A stretch of DNA of 38,390 bases from Pseudovirgaria hyperparasitica (taxonomy: Eukaryota > Ascomycota > Dothideomycetes > Acrospermales > Acrospermaceae), in assembly GCF_010093815.1 (NCBI RefSeq), contig NW_022985583.1, positions 27,405 to 65,794 on the forward strand, given 5' to 3'. Each line of letters begins with the position of its first letter. Positions within the stretch are counted from its first letter, which is position 1. The position numbers and the translations under genes are program-made. A model generated the notes under the pieces. The model was not told the origin of the DNA and searched no databases. It saw nothing but the letters and a program-made list of their open reading frames with translations. Shown here one piece after another: positions 1 to 10,333 of the stretch.

Positions 1-374
1 ATAAGGAAGAAGTAGAGGAGGATACTTACTATTAATGACTGGTCGATTATTAGCTAGGAGAGACTCTATATAGTCATAGATAAGATCCACTCGCTCGCTA
101 GTACCAAGGATAAGGTTATTATGGTTACCTTTAAGGACAGCGTGAAGTGCGAGTCGTGGGCTAAGAAACCTTAGTAACCTTAGCAATGTGTTCGTCATCG
201 CGACTCTCCTACGCTATCACTAAATACGGGGCTTTGAAGTTCGCCGAATATAGAGAATCTCCCAGGGCATGCCCGAGTAATAACTTAGCAGAGGAAGGAG
301 CGAGGCCACTGCTTTATCGTCCCATCCTTATCAGGACGTCTTCATTATAAAATTAAACGCGCGTCGATAGAGCC
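1..374. other. Degenerate repeat-like DNA, no intact gene
   Basis: Frames here are short and full of TAG/TAA stops. One plus-strand stretch around 85-180 reads like coding sequence (…VIMVTFKDSVKCESW…) before a stop, which suggests a decayed transposon ORF. I could not assign a family. Confidence 0.3.
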
Positions 375-985
375 GTGGGCACATACTATGTTGTGCCAAA
401 AACAGCAGGCACGTCGAAAGCTGTCCGCTGTGTGTGCAATATGGCGTGGCACTATATTCAACATTTAGTAGGCCGGTCCTGGTTTCCAGTTCATGGATAG
501 CAAGTGCCGTGAGGGCTTCGTTTCGGGATCAAGAAAGCGGGCACTCCCACAGATCCACCAGCAGAAGACTAGCCTGCCTGTCCGGGCATTCACAGTTTCT
601 AGATACGGATTTATAGCATCAATACAGCAGAGAAGTGTGAGTCGCGCAGAATCACCCATACGACAGTGCTTAAGTCGTTCTCTAGGATGTCGATAAGAGA
701 GCACCCCGACGAGGCCATTACTCGAGCCAGTGTAGAGCTTTCCAAAGCAAGCCTATGTATTCAAAATTGTCGTACATCAATTCTCCAGTTGCACACCATC
801 CGAAAAGAAGAGAAAAGATGTAGAATGCAAGTAGACCGAGAGAACCAACGCCTTCGCGTCCTTTGCCAGGAGGTTGTGCACGACCGCAACGAGATCGCCA
901 GCAAATGCCGAAGCCTATACCGCGAGCTAGGATGTGCCTATACGGAGATTCTCTCTCACTACGCCTTGTCTGAGAATTCGGATCT
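375..985 (+). repeat. Copy A of coiled-coil gene family (5' part), inverted relative to 30803-31410
   Basis: This block is nearly the same as the reverse complement of 30803-31410, and both contain an open frame reading REHPDEAITRA…NCRTSIL…SKC.SLYREL. The frame here runs from about 666 and is predicted to be helical and coiled-coil. Copy A stops matching right after an EcoRI-like GAATTC at about 980, where the sequence switches to the end of the MADS-like gene; the right-hand copy continues with a longer coiled coil. Copy A is therefore a 3'-truncated duplicate. Function unknown. Confidence 0.75.
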
Positions 986-1417
986 AAGGCGTGGCGGCTC
1001 CGGCAGAAACGACTTGGCCATTTCTGCTATAGCCCGACTCTTCCTCCTGATCATGACCTTCTCGTTCCTAAGTCGAGGTGGGGTTGCAAAGCTGGCTCTC
1101 GCGAGCTTGGTGCCGGCGCTGGCTGTCTCCAGGTCTTCCAGGAGGACATTTCTTGCAGTTGGGCGCAGAAGCTAGGTATGTTGCATTAGTCGACTCTATT
1201 AGACTAAGAACGCTCAAACACGACTTACCAAGGTCTCTAAGTCTGCCGGAGGAAAGTCTCTCCGCGAGCGGTAGCTATAGAGCTCTTTAGTGGTTGGGTT
1301 CATCACGAACAGCGCTACGTCGCTACCAAGTTTGGCATACGCGTGAACTTTGCTTTCCAGGCCATGAAGTCTCCTTCTTAGTTGCTTTTTGGGGTTCTTC
1401 ACGTCTTTCAGGGCCAT
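959..1417 (-). CDS. Small MADS/SRF-like domain protein, two exons
   Basis: Model: exon 1 1229-1417, intron 1172-1228 (57 nt, GTAAGT…CTAG), exon 2 959-1171, giving 133 aa. I chose the ATG at 1417 because it sits in AACATGG and precedes the conserved part. Residues about 8-62 (KKQLRRRLHGLESKVHAYAKL…DVALFV…YSYRS…FPP) resemble the SRF-type DNA-binding fold of short fungal MADS-like proteins: a basic helix, then the DVALFV strand. These are expected to be nuclear DNA-binding proteins, but the basic region is short and function is not proven. The last few codons and the TAG stop are supplied by the adjacent duplicated block (375-985), so the native C-terminus has probably been replaced at the duplication junction. 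Confidence 0.5.
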
Positions 1418-1617
1418 GTTTGCATCTGTTACCCGGCTCGAAGTGGGCAGCGTCCGCTTTTTAGTCCAAGGGGGAGGAAGCTTGCAGGCTGGAGAGCAAA
1501 GACATTGCTGTGTCATTCCGCGCTCCTCAGGACGAAGTGCTGGTCAAGTTGCTGGCTAACAGCGAGACTGAGAATCTGGACATGGTTGGTGAGGATCCTA
1601 GATAGACTAGAATAGTC

Positions 1618-2087
1618 AAGCTAAAGGTACTAACTACTTATATTAGCTATTAATAGCTCTTGGGTAATAAGAGGTTCCTAGTATATAGGCTACCTATTCT
1701 AAGGAGTAGGTTTTAGCTACTAAGGCCGTAGAGAAGATTTACTATACTCTTATAAGAGGTCTATTCTGCTGAGCCATGACCGTACTGAGTCGGTATCACT
1801 GAGTCGATATCTTACTGAGCCATGATCTTACTGAGCCATGATCTTACCGAGGCGTAGTCTAAGTTTACTAAAAATAGCCAGCGAAGCAGTCTCTATCCAG
1901 CCTGATCGGTCTATGTCGAATCCTCGCTTTCGGTTAGAATGATGCTACTTTTAGATTGCGTGATTGTATCTAAGCAATCGTCGTGCTGAGCTTTGAAGTA
2001 GGGTGAACATACAACCACACTCTTCTCGATACCAATCCGCAACCATGTGGCCTGTCGTCTGAATCTCCCCAACAACTCCTTCTCGTC
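1618..2087. other. AT-rich, stop-rich intergenic repeat DNA
   Basis: From about 1618 to 1760 the sequence is rich in TA dinucleotides (TATTAGCTATTAATAGCTC…), which fits RIP-type decay. The rest holds the short tandem repeat described separately and no usable frame. Confidence 0.4.
1777..1856 (+). repeat. Degenerate tandem repeat of CTGAGCCATGATCTTA-type units
   Basis: Five imperfect units of about 16-18 bp (ACTGAGCCATGATCTT, ACTGAGTCGATATCTT and similar). Related units recur in the same orientation at 29456-29570. Origin unknown; possibly an internal repeat of a transposon. Confidence 0.55.
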
Positions 2088-2099
2088 GTGGGAGTAAGT

Positions 2100-2300
2100 G
2101 GAGAAGTTGTTTCGAGACTCTTCACAATCTTTAGCTTACCATGTCTGTCACCTCTGATTCTGGCAGCATGGTTTGTAGATCGTGAATCTCATCATGTGTT
2201 CTTTGTGCTTCATTTATATACGTCCTCGACTCATCCGCCTTTTCCAGCGGTTCTATCGTCTGGCTCTACGTCGCAGTGTGCCAAGTAATCGTACTCACCT
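2100..2300 (-). pseudogene. Truncated copy of the 31495-32606 gene
   Basis: The reverse complement matches 31880-32110, including the splice-like motif GTGAGTACGATTACTTGG and the peptide context ending at the donor-like GGTAAGC. An internal stretch of about 60 bp present in the right-hand copy is missing here. The fragment lies in the opposite relative order to copy A, so the two duplicated pieces were not moved as one colinear block. Confidence 0.6.
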
Positions 2301-3471
2301 CCTACTGGGCGAAAAATACGTGCTGCTCAAAAAATGTCAATTTTGAACTCCAACCATACCTAAAATGAGTAAGTTCATCCATCCCGAAGCCACAGTCCCT
2401 TAGCTCCACACCGTCTTATAGTCCTCCACTCGGGTTTTAACCTGGAGGTGAGATGAGATTTCAAACAGTCGGTTGAATATGGGGGTATTGGAGATCAGAA
2501 AGGTCAAAAAACGATCCAAAATCCCCTAAAACACCTGATCGTGGTTTTAGAGGTGGGTGAAATAGGTGAGTTTTGGTGAGGGCCTGAGAGGCGATCCACG
2601 ACTTTTGCAGACCCCTGTTGACTGGAAGGTCGGCTTGGTTTCCAATTCGCTCCCCAGAACTAGCCTTAAAGCCGGGTTAGATCTGATGTCTCCAAAGCGG
2701 ATCGAGTCGTACGTAATGGCTGCTGCAATATTTACTCAATTTTAGTGATGTGTACTAGTTCCTATTCTATGTTCACCCTTCACGCAAGGCCCATAATCGA
2801 CCTTGCGCGATGACATTGGCGCCCTTGTCGAGCAGCAGCTTGACAGTCTGCTGGTGGCCTTCATCTGAAGCTGCCTGGACGCTGGAGCTAAGTAAAAGCG
2901 TCACAGCCATAACCAGGTGACCCCTTCTTTGGTGAACTTGCCTAGTGAAGCTTTGTAACCAATAGCACTACTTTCGTTATCGTGCGGCTTTTCAAAACAC
3001 TTGGGTGACCGCCGGGGATTTCATTACTAAGCGCTATTGAAGGATCATGCCTGATACTTTTAGGAGGATCAAGCTCCAGTCATTCACAGGGCATGACAAA
3101 TCCTGACTTGCATTGGATACCGGAGATAAGATTAGCGACGCCCAGCAGAGCGCTTGAGCAGCTAGGCGCAGACTCATGCTTCGTCTAAGTTAGAACCGTT
3201 CAGATCGATACTTCGAACGACGAGTACAGCGATTGCAAGCCTTGAAGGCAGGGATACCAGCATATCAATGCGAAAGTCTTTAGACTCGAAGGGTAGGCTA
3301 CAACAGTTTTGGATAACAGTACATTGCTGAGATATAGATGGTCAAGTAATAGGTCCAGCTTCATGAAATGACTCTCATGGCATAATGCCAGCAGCAGCCC
3401 CCTGAGCCCACCTCGCCTCACCATCACCCTTGCGCAAGGACTTTGAAGCTTCAATCACGAGTCAACAACTC
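2301..3471. other. Intergenic region with an ankyrin-repeat scrap
   Basis: No intact gene seen. The minus strand at about 2790-2885 encodes one ankyrin-like repeat (QAASDEGHQQTVKLLLDKGA) with no open frame continuing on either side, so it is probably the remnant of an ankyrin protein gene. Short frames at 3200-3454 have no family features. Confidence 0.45.
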
Positions 3472-4101
3472 CTACTTATCCGTATTCCACCACCAGGGTT
3501 CGGAAAACACATCCCACTGTGCTGGGGTCCTCTCTGGCAGGTCTGGTTCACAGTCCCAAAACTTAAGGACGCTATTTTCACTCATCGACCAAACCCTCTC
3601 TGATATGTTGCCAACACTGGCGTTATCGACCGGTAGCCCGCTATCTACATGGGCCGCGTCACGATTGTCAAGTCGCTCCTGATCTGGAGGCAAGCCTGTG
3701 TGATTGGCCTGGTCAGGATTCTCAGTGAGAGACACCTCTTCCTGACCGCCGATCAAGGTAATTTCGACCACAGCACGTCCCCGGTATGGTAGCAACAATG
3801 TGGCTATAGTCACTGCATATTGAGACCTCGTGAGGCGTGGCGCGTCGATGATCCATGGGACAGTATGCTTCGTATTTAATGTTTTCGTGCTCTTGGCGTC
3901 CATTAAGAGCTGCAGTACGGGGCGGGCTCGGGGGTTGGTCAGTCTTGTTGACATCGTAAGGCCTCCGGATCCGTTCTCCCACCAGACGTTGGTAGAGCTT
4001 CTTAGTGCGCCCTATCATACTAATAAGAGAAGAGAAAAAGAGGTTGCCTGGGATAAGTCAGAACAAGGAGACTGCCAGTTTGAGCAATACTTACCACTCA
4101 T
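3472..4101 (-). CDS. Hypothetical protein, three-exon model (167 aa)
   Basis: Model: exon 1 4095-4101 (ATGAGTG before GTAAGT), intron 4012-4094, exon 2 3953-4011, intron 3910-3952 (CTGAC branch, GCAG end), exon 3 3472-3909. The phases agree across both junctions. The long intron 1 carries a clear pyrimidine tract. Exon 3 has good coding character (SQYAVTIATLLLPYRG…) and ends in a tryptophan-rich tail (EPWWWNTDK). I do not recognise the family. The tiny first exon is the weakest part; the alternative is a single exon starting at an ATG at 3954. Confidence 0.4.
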
Positions 4102-4555
4102 TTTTGCCGGGCGATATGCTATAGTGTGAGTCTAGGTGTCGGTAATTGCGTGAGGTAGTTAGTAGAAAGTAACGAGTATGATAGCAGATTTCTATACCTG
4201 TGTGGCTATCTGAGTATAGTTTGTTCATCAAGTCCGATGTCCATGGCGTCCATCCTGGAAAGATCATCAGTGAGGGATTCGTTCTATGTTAACTTTGGTA
4301 TCACGCCGAACAGTTGCTAGCGCCAATTTGACTTCCTAGCCAGGGGGGGCTGTGACGGAACAACTTGACTTGCATACTTAGTGCATCAATCTACAGGCAA
4401 GTAGCCGTATGATCAAGGTATCTAGAGTCCGGACTGCACGCCTCCAGAGTCATACAATTGCCTTTCCCCCCTACTGTCTCGTCCTCCAAGCGCAGATTCC
4501 CAGCGCTACTCAGCAGTTACCTTCTTTCCAACTTTGCCCCCTTCGAGTCCTCTCA
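4102..4555. other. Intergenic region between divergent genes
   Basis: This is the shared upstream region of the minus-strand gene ending its first exon at 4101 and the plus-strand gene starting at 4556. The last 120 bases before 4556 are rich in C and T (CCTTTCCCCCC, CTTCTTTCC), a common feature of fungal promoters. An ATG at 4409 opens a frame into 4556 but its product looks non-coding. Confidence 0.4.
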
Positions 4556-6477
4556 ATGGCAATCTCCTCCCCGATTACATCCTCCAACTTCGAACATTCT
4601 GCGATAATATTAGCATTACGGCTTGTCGCCAAATGCTTTAATACTATCCAATCTGTTCGTTCAGCGCATAGATGTTGTGTATTCAAAGACTAACACGGCC
4701 ATAGTCTGTCGGAGATGCATTCCTCAAAGCAGCTCATGAAATCGAGCCTTCACGAGGCGAGGAAGAGATGCTCAATGCTTTTCGCAAGTTATCATTAACT
4801 ATTAGAACACCTCGAGGGCCTGCGGTGTCATTGGACAAACGAAGCAAGACATGTCGAAGTCTCGCAGGCAATAATAAATCCACAGCTAGGGTCTCACGTA
4901 GCAGTGGCCTGATATCAAGCATTACTGCTCCTACTAACCATGGCCCAACGAAGGAGGCAACAGTCGGTAGACGAAGCCATGGCAACATTCCAGTGACTAT
5001 TATTCCTCCTATCGACCATTCCCGGACGGGAGAGGCTGTCGACCATAGTCCGACGGACGGAGCTCCAGTCGGTAGACAGATGGGCCAGACACAAAGTTAC
5101 GACAGTGACCCGCTACGGAATGCTAGTAATGCTCAGCTTGAAAAACAAAGTGACATATCCAGCGGTAGCATCACCGGGGAAACTGCTGTCAGCAGACTCG
5201 AGGCCTTGATCAAAGACCATAAACCCGTCAAAACATCCCTCACCAAGGGCGCGATCGACAGACTGGTGAAGATTGTCAGAAAGATGTCTATCCAGAATCT
5301 GCCAGAGACCACAATGCCTCACATGAGACCGCCCGAATCCGTCAAAGAATTATGGGAGCAATACAAGCAATTCGACCGCCAGTGTATGGAAAGGCGTCGG
5401 GTGTTCCAAATGGCGCTGACATACTGTTGGGTCAGAGAAATAGAGAGGCGTCCAACGCGAACGGATAATGAAAAGATCCTCGAGGAAATCGCCTTGAACG
5501 TGGGGATCCCGAAAGAAGACACCAAGGAGATGTACGGACTGTATGCCTGTGGTGTCACGCTATTGAGTCTACAACCAAGGGTGTGGATCATGACAGCGGG
5601 TATGAAGCTGGATTCGTAGTATGTGTAGTCCAGCCCTTATATGTACATAATGCTGACACAGAAGAGCTTCACCAGATTAAGCGCCGAGGCCACAACAGTT
5701 CTCCATAAGTATATAGACACATACTGGGGGAACTCAGTCGAGCTTGACCGTACCGTCGTCGAAAGAGTTCGAGAGATTGTTCCTATCATACCTGAATTTG
5801 ATAGCTGTGCCTCGACTTATTACAAGCAAGCATTAGCACGCTCGCCGCTACCCTTGACTATTAAAGAAAGACACGGACACTCCACTATGAGTCCAACAAC
5901 TATATCGAGTCGACAGTCGAGTGCGCGCCCATATTCATCAAATCTATCCGCAAGTACATTTTCGGGTGCGGATTCGAACAGTGTCGATCATTACGATCAC
6001 AAAAATGCAGGTTCTAGGAAGCGGTGGATATCAGAAGGCCAAGACCAACAGAAGCGGAAGCGTTTGCTCGCCAATCAAGACACTCCTATCATATTGGAGC
6101 ACACAACTACATCCCCACAGAGCTCGAATGGACTAATTCCGGAAGTTATTGCAAACGACCCCACAATCCTCGCAACCACACCATCGCAGATATCTCCCGA
6201 AGTCCTAGACCGCAATCAAGCTCAACAGGCGACAAACTTAGGGCTAACGACAGACTCGGACATGCGGGAAGACGTGATTATCCAGAATAACTCGCTCGTC
6301 CTACGAGACAACTACAACCATTTCCCATCGCTCGATGGTTTCGGACAGAGTTTCACGGCGATGACCCAGGATGTCTCGTTCGTCTTTCCACCAGACAGAT
6401 TTGATCAGCTCGATGGTTTCGGGCAGAATTTTACGGCTAACATTGATGGATTCGGGTATCCAATGCCTGTTTCATAG
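4556..6477 (+). CDS. Hypothetical protein with C-terminal DGFGQ repeats, three exons (603 aa)
   Basis: Model: exon 1 4556-4654, intron 4655-4704 (GTTCGT…CTAAC…ATAG), exon 2 4705-5615, intron 5616-5675 (GTAGTA…CTGAC…CCAG), exon 3 5676-6477. All junctions keep frame. The N-terminal third is polar and Ser/Thr/Pro-rich. Residues about 170-340 are predicted helical (RLEALIKDHKPV, ELWEQYKQFDRQCMERRR). A basic stretch (RKRW…QQKRKRLL) could be a nuclear signal. The C-terminus has two DGFGQ.FTA repeats followed by DGFGYP. No known domain is recognised; a nuclear role is only suggested by the basic patch. Intron 2 could instead end at 5661 with a different donor. Confidence 0.55.
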
Positions 6478-6649
6478 GATCATCACAGGACGGATACAAG
6501 GTGGGCCTGAACGCGATATAGCCCTGGCTTTCTTCTCATTTTCAAAGTTCCCGCAGTGCCCAGTCACATGGTCAGCATGTCTTTACTAGAAATAATGTAT
6601 TGTTCCCGCTTTAGTCTATGACCAGACATTTAAGCAGATCATTATTTCA
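6478..6649. other. Short intergenic spacer between converging genes
   Basis: Nothing recognised; it separates the stop at 6477 (plus) from the stop at 6650 (minus). Confidence 0.4.
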
Positions 6650-7110
6650 TTATTGTACAACCAAGAAAACCACGTCTCCTCGCACACATGAGAACGAATT
6701 CGAGGTGCAGAAGATTGCTATTCCAGGTTCGAAAGAGCTCCAATTCTTGTTATCAGCCGAGACGTGTGAGGATCCCTGCAAAACCACTATAGGGACGAGG
6801 TATGTATCCCGAGTTCGATTGATCATAAATCTACCTTCCTGTGGTTTCGTCGGTCGTAGTAGGCCCCAGAGGGTCTAGTAGGCATCAACGATTGAACCCG
6901 TATTTCGTTGGCTTAACTTACTGGTCTTTCCTTCCATATTCCAAGAGCTAACTTCTGTGCGCTATCCTCATACCCTGGAGTAAGACATTCCCAAAACCCA
7001 GGCAACTTAGAATCTTGGAACTGCCGTTGTTCTTCTACCGCCTTCGCCAGTTCTGCTCGAAGCTCTTCAACATGTTGTGGGAGAGTGAAGCTTGCAAGAT
7101 GTTCAGGCAT
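6650..7110 (-). CDS. Short protein with LPQHVEELRAEL N-terminal motif, two exons
   Basis: Model: exon 1 6922-7110, intron 6875-6921 (47 nt, GTAAGT…CTAG), exon 2 6650-6874, in phase 0, 137 aa. The N-terminus (EHLASFTLPQHVEELRAEL) matches, from memory, the start of a large expanded fungal family of hypothetical proteins in which a coiled-coil N-terminus precedes a long body. Here only about 60 residues of that start are present, and exon 2 does not look like the usual continuation. The gene is probably a truncated family member, or a short protein that reuses the same N-terminus. Function unknown. Confidence 0.4.
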
Positions 7111-7187
7111 ACTAGCAGAGGGTAAAACAGCGTAGATTCAAACAAACATGCGCTTTCAGACTAGGTGAACCTTTGTGCGCTGACGCG

Positions 7188-7360
7188 ATGTGATCGTAAA
7201 TTTCCCGCATATGCCACGAAATGGCGGGGCAGCACGTGCTGTCCCGTAACGCTTTCGGATCACGTGGCTAGAAGTTTCACAGAGTAATATTTTTATCTTG
7301 ACGACTCTGACTCTAAGCGCCCGCCATTTTGTGACATTTTCGACGATTACCACATATGAT
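7188..7360. repeat. Imperfect inverted repeats upstream of a transposon-like ORF
   Basis: ACGAAATGGCGGG at about 7218 pairs with CCCGCCATTTTGT at about 7321, and the motif ATGATCGTAAA occurs at both about 7190 and 7355. The short palindrome AGCACGTGCT lies between them. This could be the end of the element whose ORF begins at 7420; I could not find the opposite end. Confidence 0.35.
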
Positions 7361-7419
7361 CGTAAAAATACTATATTAGCCATACATTGGTGTTTTTTGA
7401 GTGTTTTACGATACCTATT

Positions 7420-8100
7420 ATGCCTCCTAAATCGCGTAAAGGCGTCCGATTCGGTCACGATGACTCGACAGAACCTCCACCACCACCAGCTGGGCCACGG
7501 CCACGTATATCTACGTCGAAGGCGCTCCAAAATGACATAGAGAAGGCATCGAGGACCGCGAAGACAGCGGCGAGGCGTAAAAATACGCCTTTAGCGCGCC
7601 ATATTGCTGAATCTGTGACTCTGTGGAGCCCTCCTCTAACCTCACCGAGTACTATACCCGATAAAACCATTGATAATACTGTGGATAATGAAGATGTGGT
7701 TGAAGTCGAGGAGGACGAGGATGAAGACGCGGCCCTTGACAGAGTAATGTGGTCTATCCACGTTAATTGGAGACAGTCGCTCGATATGAGTTCGAGAAAG
7801 AGATTCAGGGACTTATCGATGAGTCTCTGGCTATAGACGACTGGCTATTTAAGGCTAGAAGCTTTACTATGAAGCTCGGAATCAATGGACGTCCTAGGAA
7901 ACAGTCGAGCGTACCAGATTGGGGTATATTCAACTAGGATAAGATACTCAGCTTCATCGACGAGGTCCATAGCTTCGTGAAAAAGGATCCACTCGAGGCT
8001 GTATTCGTCACGTTCGAGGATACTGTTCGTTGTCAGAGTTACCAGCCTCCACAGGGCGTAAGAAGACTGCCTCATCGAATCCGAAGTCCCCTATATCCAT
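7420..8100 (+). pseudogene. Degenerate transposon-type ORF
   Basis: The ATG at 7420 opens a basic, proline-rich N-terminus (MPPKSRKGVRFG…) followed by an acidic tract (EVEEDEDEDAAL). After about 7775 the coding sense moves to another frame (YEFEKEIQGLIDESLAIDDW…KLGINGRPRKQSSVPDWGIF), then meets a TAG where a glutamine is likely (IFN*DKILSFIDEVHSFV) and fades near 8080. So there is at least one frameshift and one CAG-to-TAG stop. It looks like a decayed element-encoded protein; the family is not certain. Confidence 0.45.
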
Positions 8101-8299
8101 TGTTTACTTGTCTTTCTAACTAGAGTTTCTTCCCTTAATTACGACTGCTCGGCTATCTTCGAGCGACTCGACTTTCCGCAACAAGATGCTGAAGGCCTGG
8201 GTAATTTCTACTGCAGATGGCCGATCTGAGCGGTCCAGTCCGTATCAAATCCCTCCCCTCACTCGCCTTCAGTGTCGCTCGCCGCGTTGCTTGACGAAC

Positions 8300-8420
8300 A
8301 GGCCGATCAAACGCAGCCAACACTCCAGGCACGAAGAATTTGAGCGACCGACTGGAAGCGTCACGAGAACAATACGTATAATAAGATCACGTACTGGTTT
8401 TAGGAGCAAGGTATAGAAGA
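8300..8420 (+). pseudogene. Fragment of pogo/Fot-type transposase
   Basis: A plus-strand frame reads LQARRI*ATDWKRHENNTYNKITYWF*. From memory this corresponds to the region just before the first catalytic Asp of Fot/pogo-family DDE transposases (…DWKRH…YDKI..WF). Two stops interrupt it and no catalytic motif follows. It is unrelated in sequence to the larger pogo element at 11039-12907. Confidence 0.45.
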
Positions 8421-8546
8421 GAAAGGAATGTGAGCGAGCCTTCCAGAGGAGAACAACAACATGCGGTGGCAGAACTCGCTCGAGATACTGCTGAGCAACG
8501 AATGCGCAAGACCACGCTTCCAGAACTGTCACATTCATTTGTCATA

Positions 8547-9289
8547 TTACAATTTCATCCACTCTTTCTCAGCATCATCTGTAGAGGCCTCCTCAAACTT
8601 ATGGTTATCCAGCCAATCGCAAGCATCTCTCTTGTCCGCAAACTCCTTGTAGAAGTCGTCTAGTGCCTGATCTATGAAACGGGCGGCTGTATTAGCAGTG
8701 GTTGAGCGCGACATTGAGCAAGAACTCACCCTGAGTATTTGCAGAGAGAGAAAGGTGCAACGAAAACTGAGCAATCTTGGGTCTCTGTAGCACAAGCATC
8801 TCTGGAACTCGTGTCCCTGTAGCAAGTATGGATGAGCGTCTCTCTAGCACAAGGATGTGACGCCTACCTTTTCGTATGGTGAACACGTATGGACGTTCAG
8901 CTGGTATGCCATTCTCTAAGTCATCATGATAATTATCAACAGCTAGTCTGATGATCTCTTGCATTGTGAAGGTATTTGGCATTAGCGAACCATTGTCCAA
9001 GTCTATTCCAGTCAGTATTCAATCTTTCCTTCAACCATGGGGACGAACAGGCAATCTCAGTCCAGTTGTTTCCATTCATAGACCCCGAATGCAGAGTGTG
9101 GATGCTCTCCTGCGGAGAAAAGCTTTCGTTGAGCCGATGGCGCTCGAACTCAAAGAGCCGAAATGTTCCACCAGCGTTTAGTCGTGAGAGGGATGCTGGA
9201 AAGACCTTGTAGACAGGAAAGGCTGCTAAGCGCGACGGTTTGGTGAATCTCCGTACCGCAGGCACTGGAGCACGAAGTATAAATCGCAT
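8547..9289 (-). CDS. Hypothetical protein, three exons (217 aa)
   Basis: Model: exon 1 9049-9289, intron 9003-9048 (GTTCGT…CTGAC…ATAG), exon 2 8730-9002, intron 8687-8729 (GTGAGT…GCTAAT…CAG), exon 3 8547-8686. All phases agree. The N-terminus is rich in Arg and poor in acidic residues (MRFILRAPVPAVRRFTKPSR), like a mitochondrial presequence. The middle has TMQEIIRLAVDNYHDD and the C-terminus is helical and acidic (FIDQALDDFYKEFADKRD). I do not recognise the family. It lies 350 bp downstream of the Tse2-like gene on the same strand, so a functional link is possible but unproven. The first intron's GTTCGT donor is weak. Confidence 0.5.
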
Positions 9290-9639
9290 TGTGGCAACAT
9301 CGACGCGACGAAAGGGTCCTTACTTGGACGAGGCAAGTTGTAGTGGTGGAACGGATCAATGAAATGATCCGGTGCGCGTGACCTTCCAAACAAGCTTAGG
9401 CCATGTGAAAACTGCAGAGAAAATTTGTGAGCCTTAGTAAACGAGTAACGTGGATATTAGAATCCACAAAATTTATTCAGCTACCAACCACTGTTTAATA
9501 GCTATACATATGAGGCTCTGGCTGTAGAATGAGCGGCTTCGAAGTGCTACCACATAGCCGCAACCAGGCAGGAAATGACATGTGCGATAAATTTACCATC
9601 TTATCTACAAAACCGTGTATGATCTCACTTCATGCCCCA
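9290..9639. other. Spacer between two minus-strand genes
   Basis: No coding frame with recognisable features. It should contain the 3' end of the Tse2-like transcript and the promoter of the 217-aa gene. Confidence 0.4.
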
Positions 9640-10333
9640 TCAGGCGTAATGATCAGTCCAAGCACCGTTCTGAAAATATCTTTGTCGGTTGGTACCGTCA
9701 TTCGCGGGGTACCAACCATCTGGGGTGCTAGATGGCCCAGCAGCCTGGCTGTACGCTTGAAGCCACTGTTCCCGGCTCATTACCCTCGCATTTGCCCCTA
9801 AGAACGAGGTAATGCGTTGATTGAGGTCTACAGCCGCGTAAGAATCGGTTTGGCTGGAAGCGTCGCAACTCGATCTTACCTGCGAGCGACATCTCAGTCG
9901 CAGCTTGGAGTGAATAGTGGTCGGTGTGCTCATGAACGAGGATGAGGTCGGGGGGTAAGGGAGTATCTACACTAGTCTGAGTACGGATTGATCCTAAGCT
10001 CTACAAAACTTACTGGCGGGGACTGAGTACACTATGATGCTGCTGCCTTTGAAGTTTTGGATGAGTCGTCTATGCATATCGCCGTCCGGCCGCATTGACG
10101 CGCCGTTCGGTGCTACATTTCGGTTAGGTTGAATTTTAGTCCTTGACGAGCGCCTATTCACCGTTGTAGTTTGCCGCATCCAAAGCCTTTGGCTTCACCA
10201 TGCCGGACTCAGTGACAACGTCGTAGCTGTACCCTTGTCCGCGCCACTCTCGAAGTGTGATCGCTGGGCCATTGTTCACTCGGAACAGCTCTCTTGGGAC
10301 GGTTCGGAAAATATTGATCAGTCTCGCAGCCAT
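9640..10333 (-). CDS. Tse2-like ADP-ribosyltransferase-fold protein, four exons
   Basis: Model: exon 1 10162-10333, exon 2 10014-10112, exon 3 9880-9966, exon 4 9640-9827. The introns are 47-52 nt with clean GT/AG ends and consistent phases, giving 181 aa. I took the ATG at 10333 (GAAACATGG context); an upstream in-frame ATG at 10438 would add 35 residues. Exons 1-3 carry motifs I associate with the Tse2 family (PRELFRVNNGP, GQGYSYDVVTESG, GASMRP, LILVHEHTDHYSL). Tse2 in Pseudomonas is a type VI effector with an ADP-ribosyltransferase-like fold; fungal homologues are known from genomes with unknown roles. The C-terminal 25 residues (GWYP…YFQNGAWTDHYA) resemble the small WYP/W motif of bacterial DUF2510. 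No signal peptide is visible. The reading frame appears intact. Activity and target are not deducible. Confidence 0.65.
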
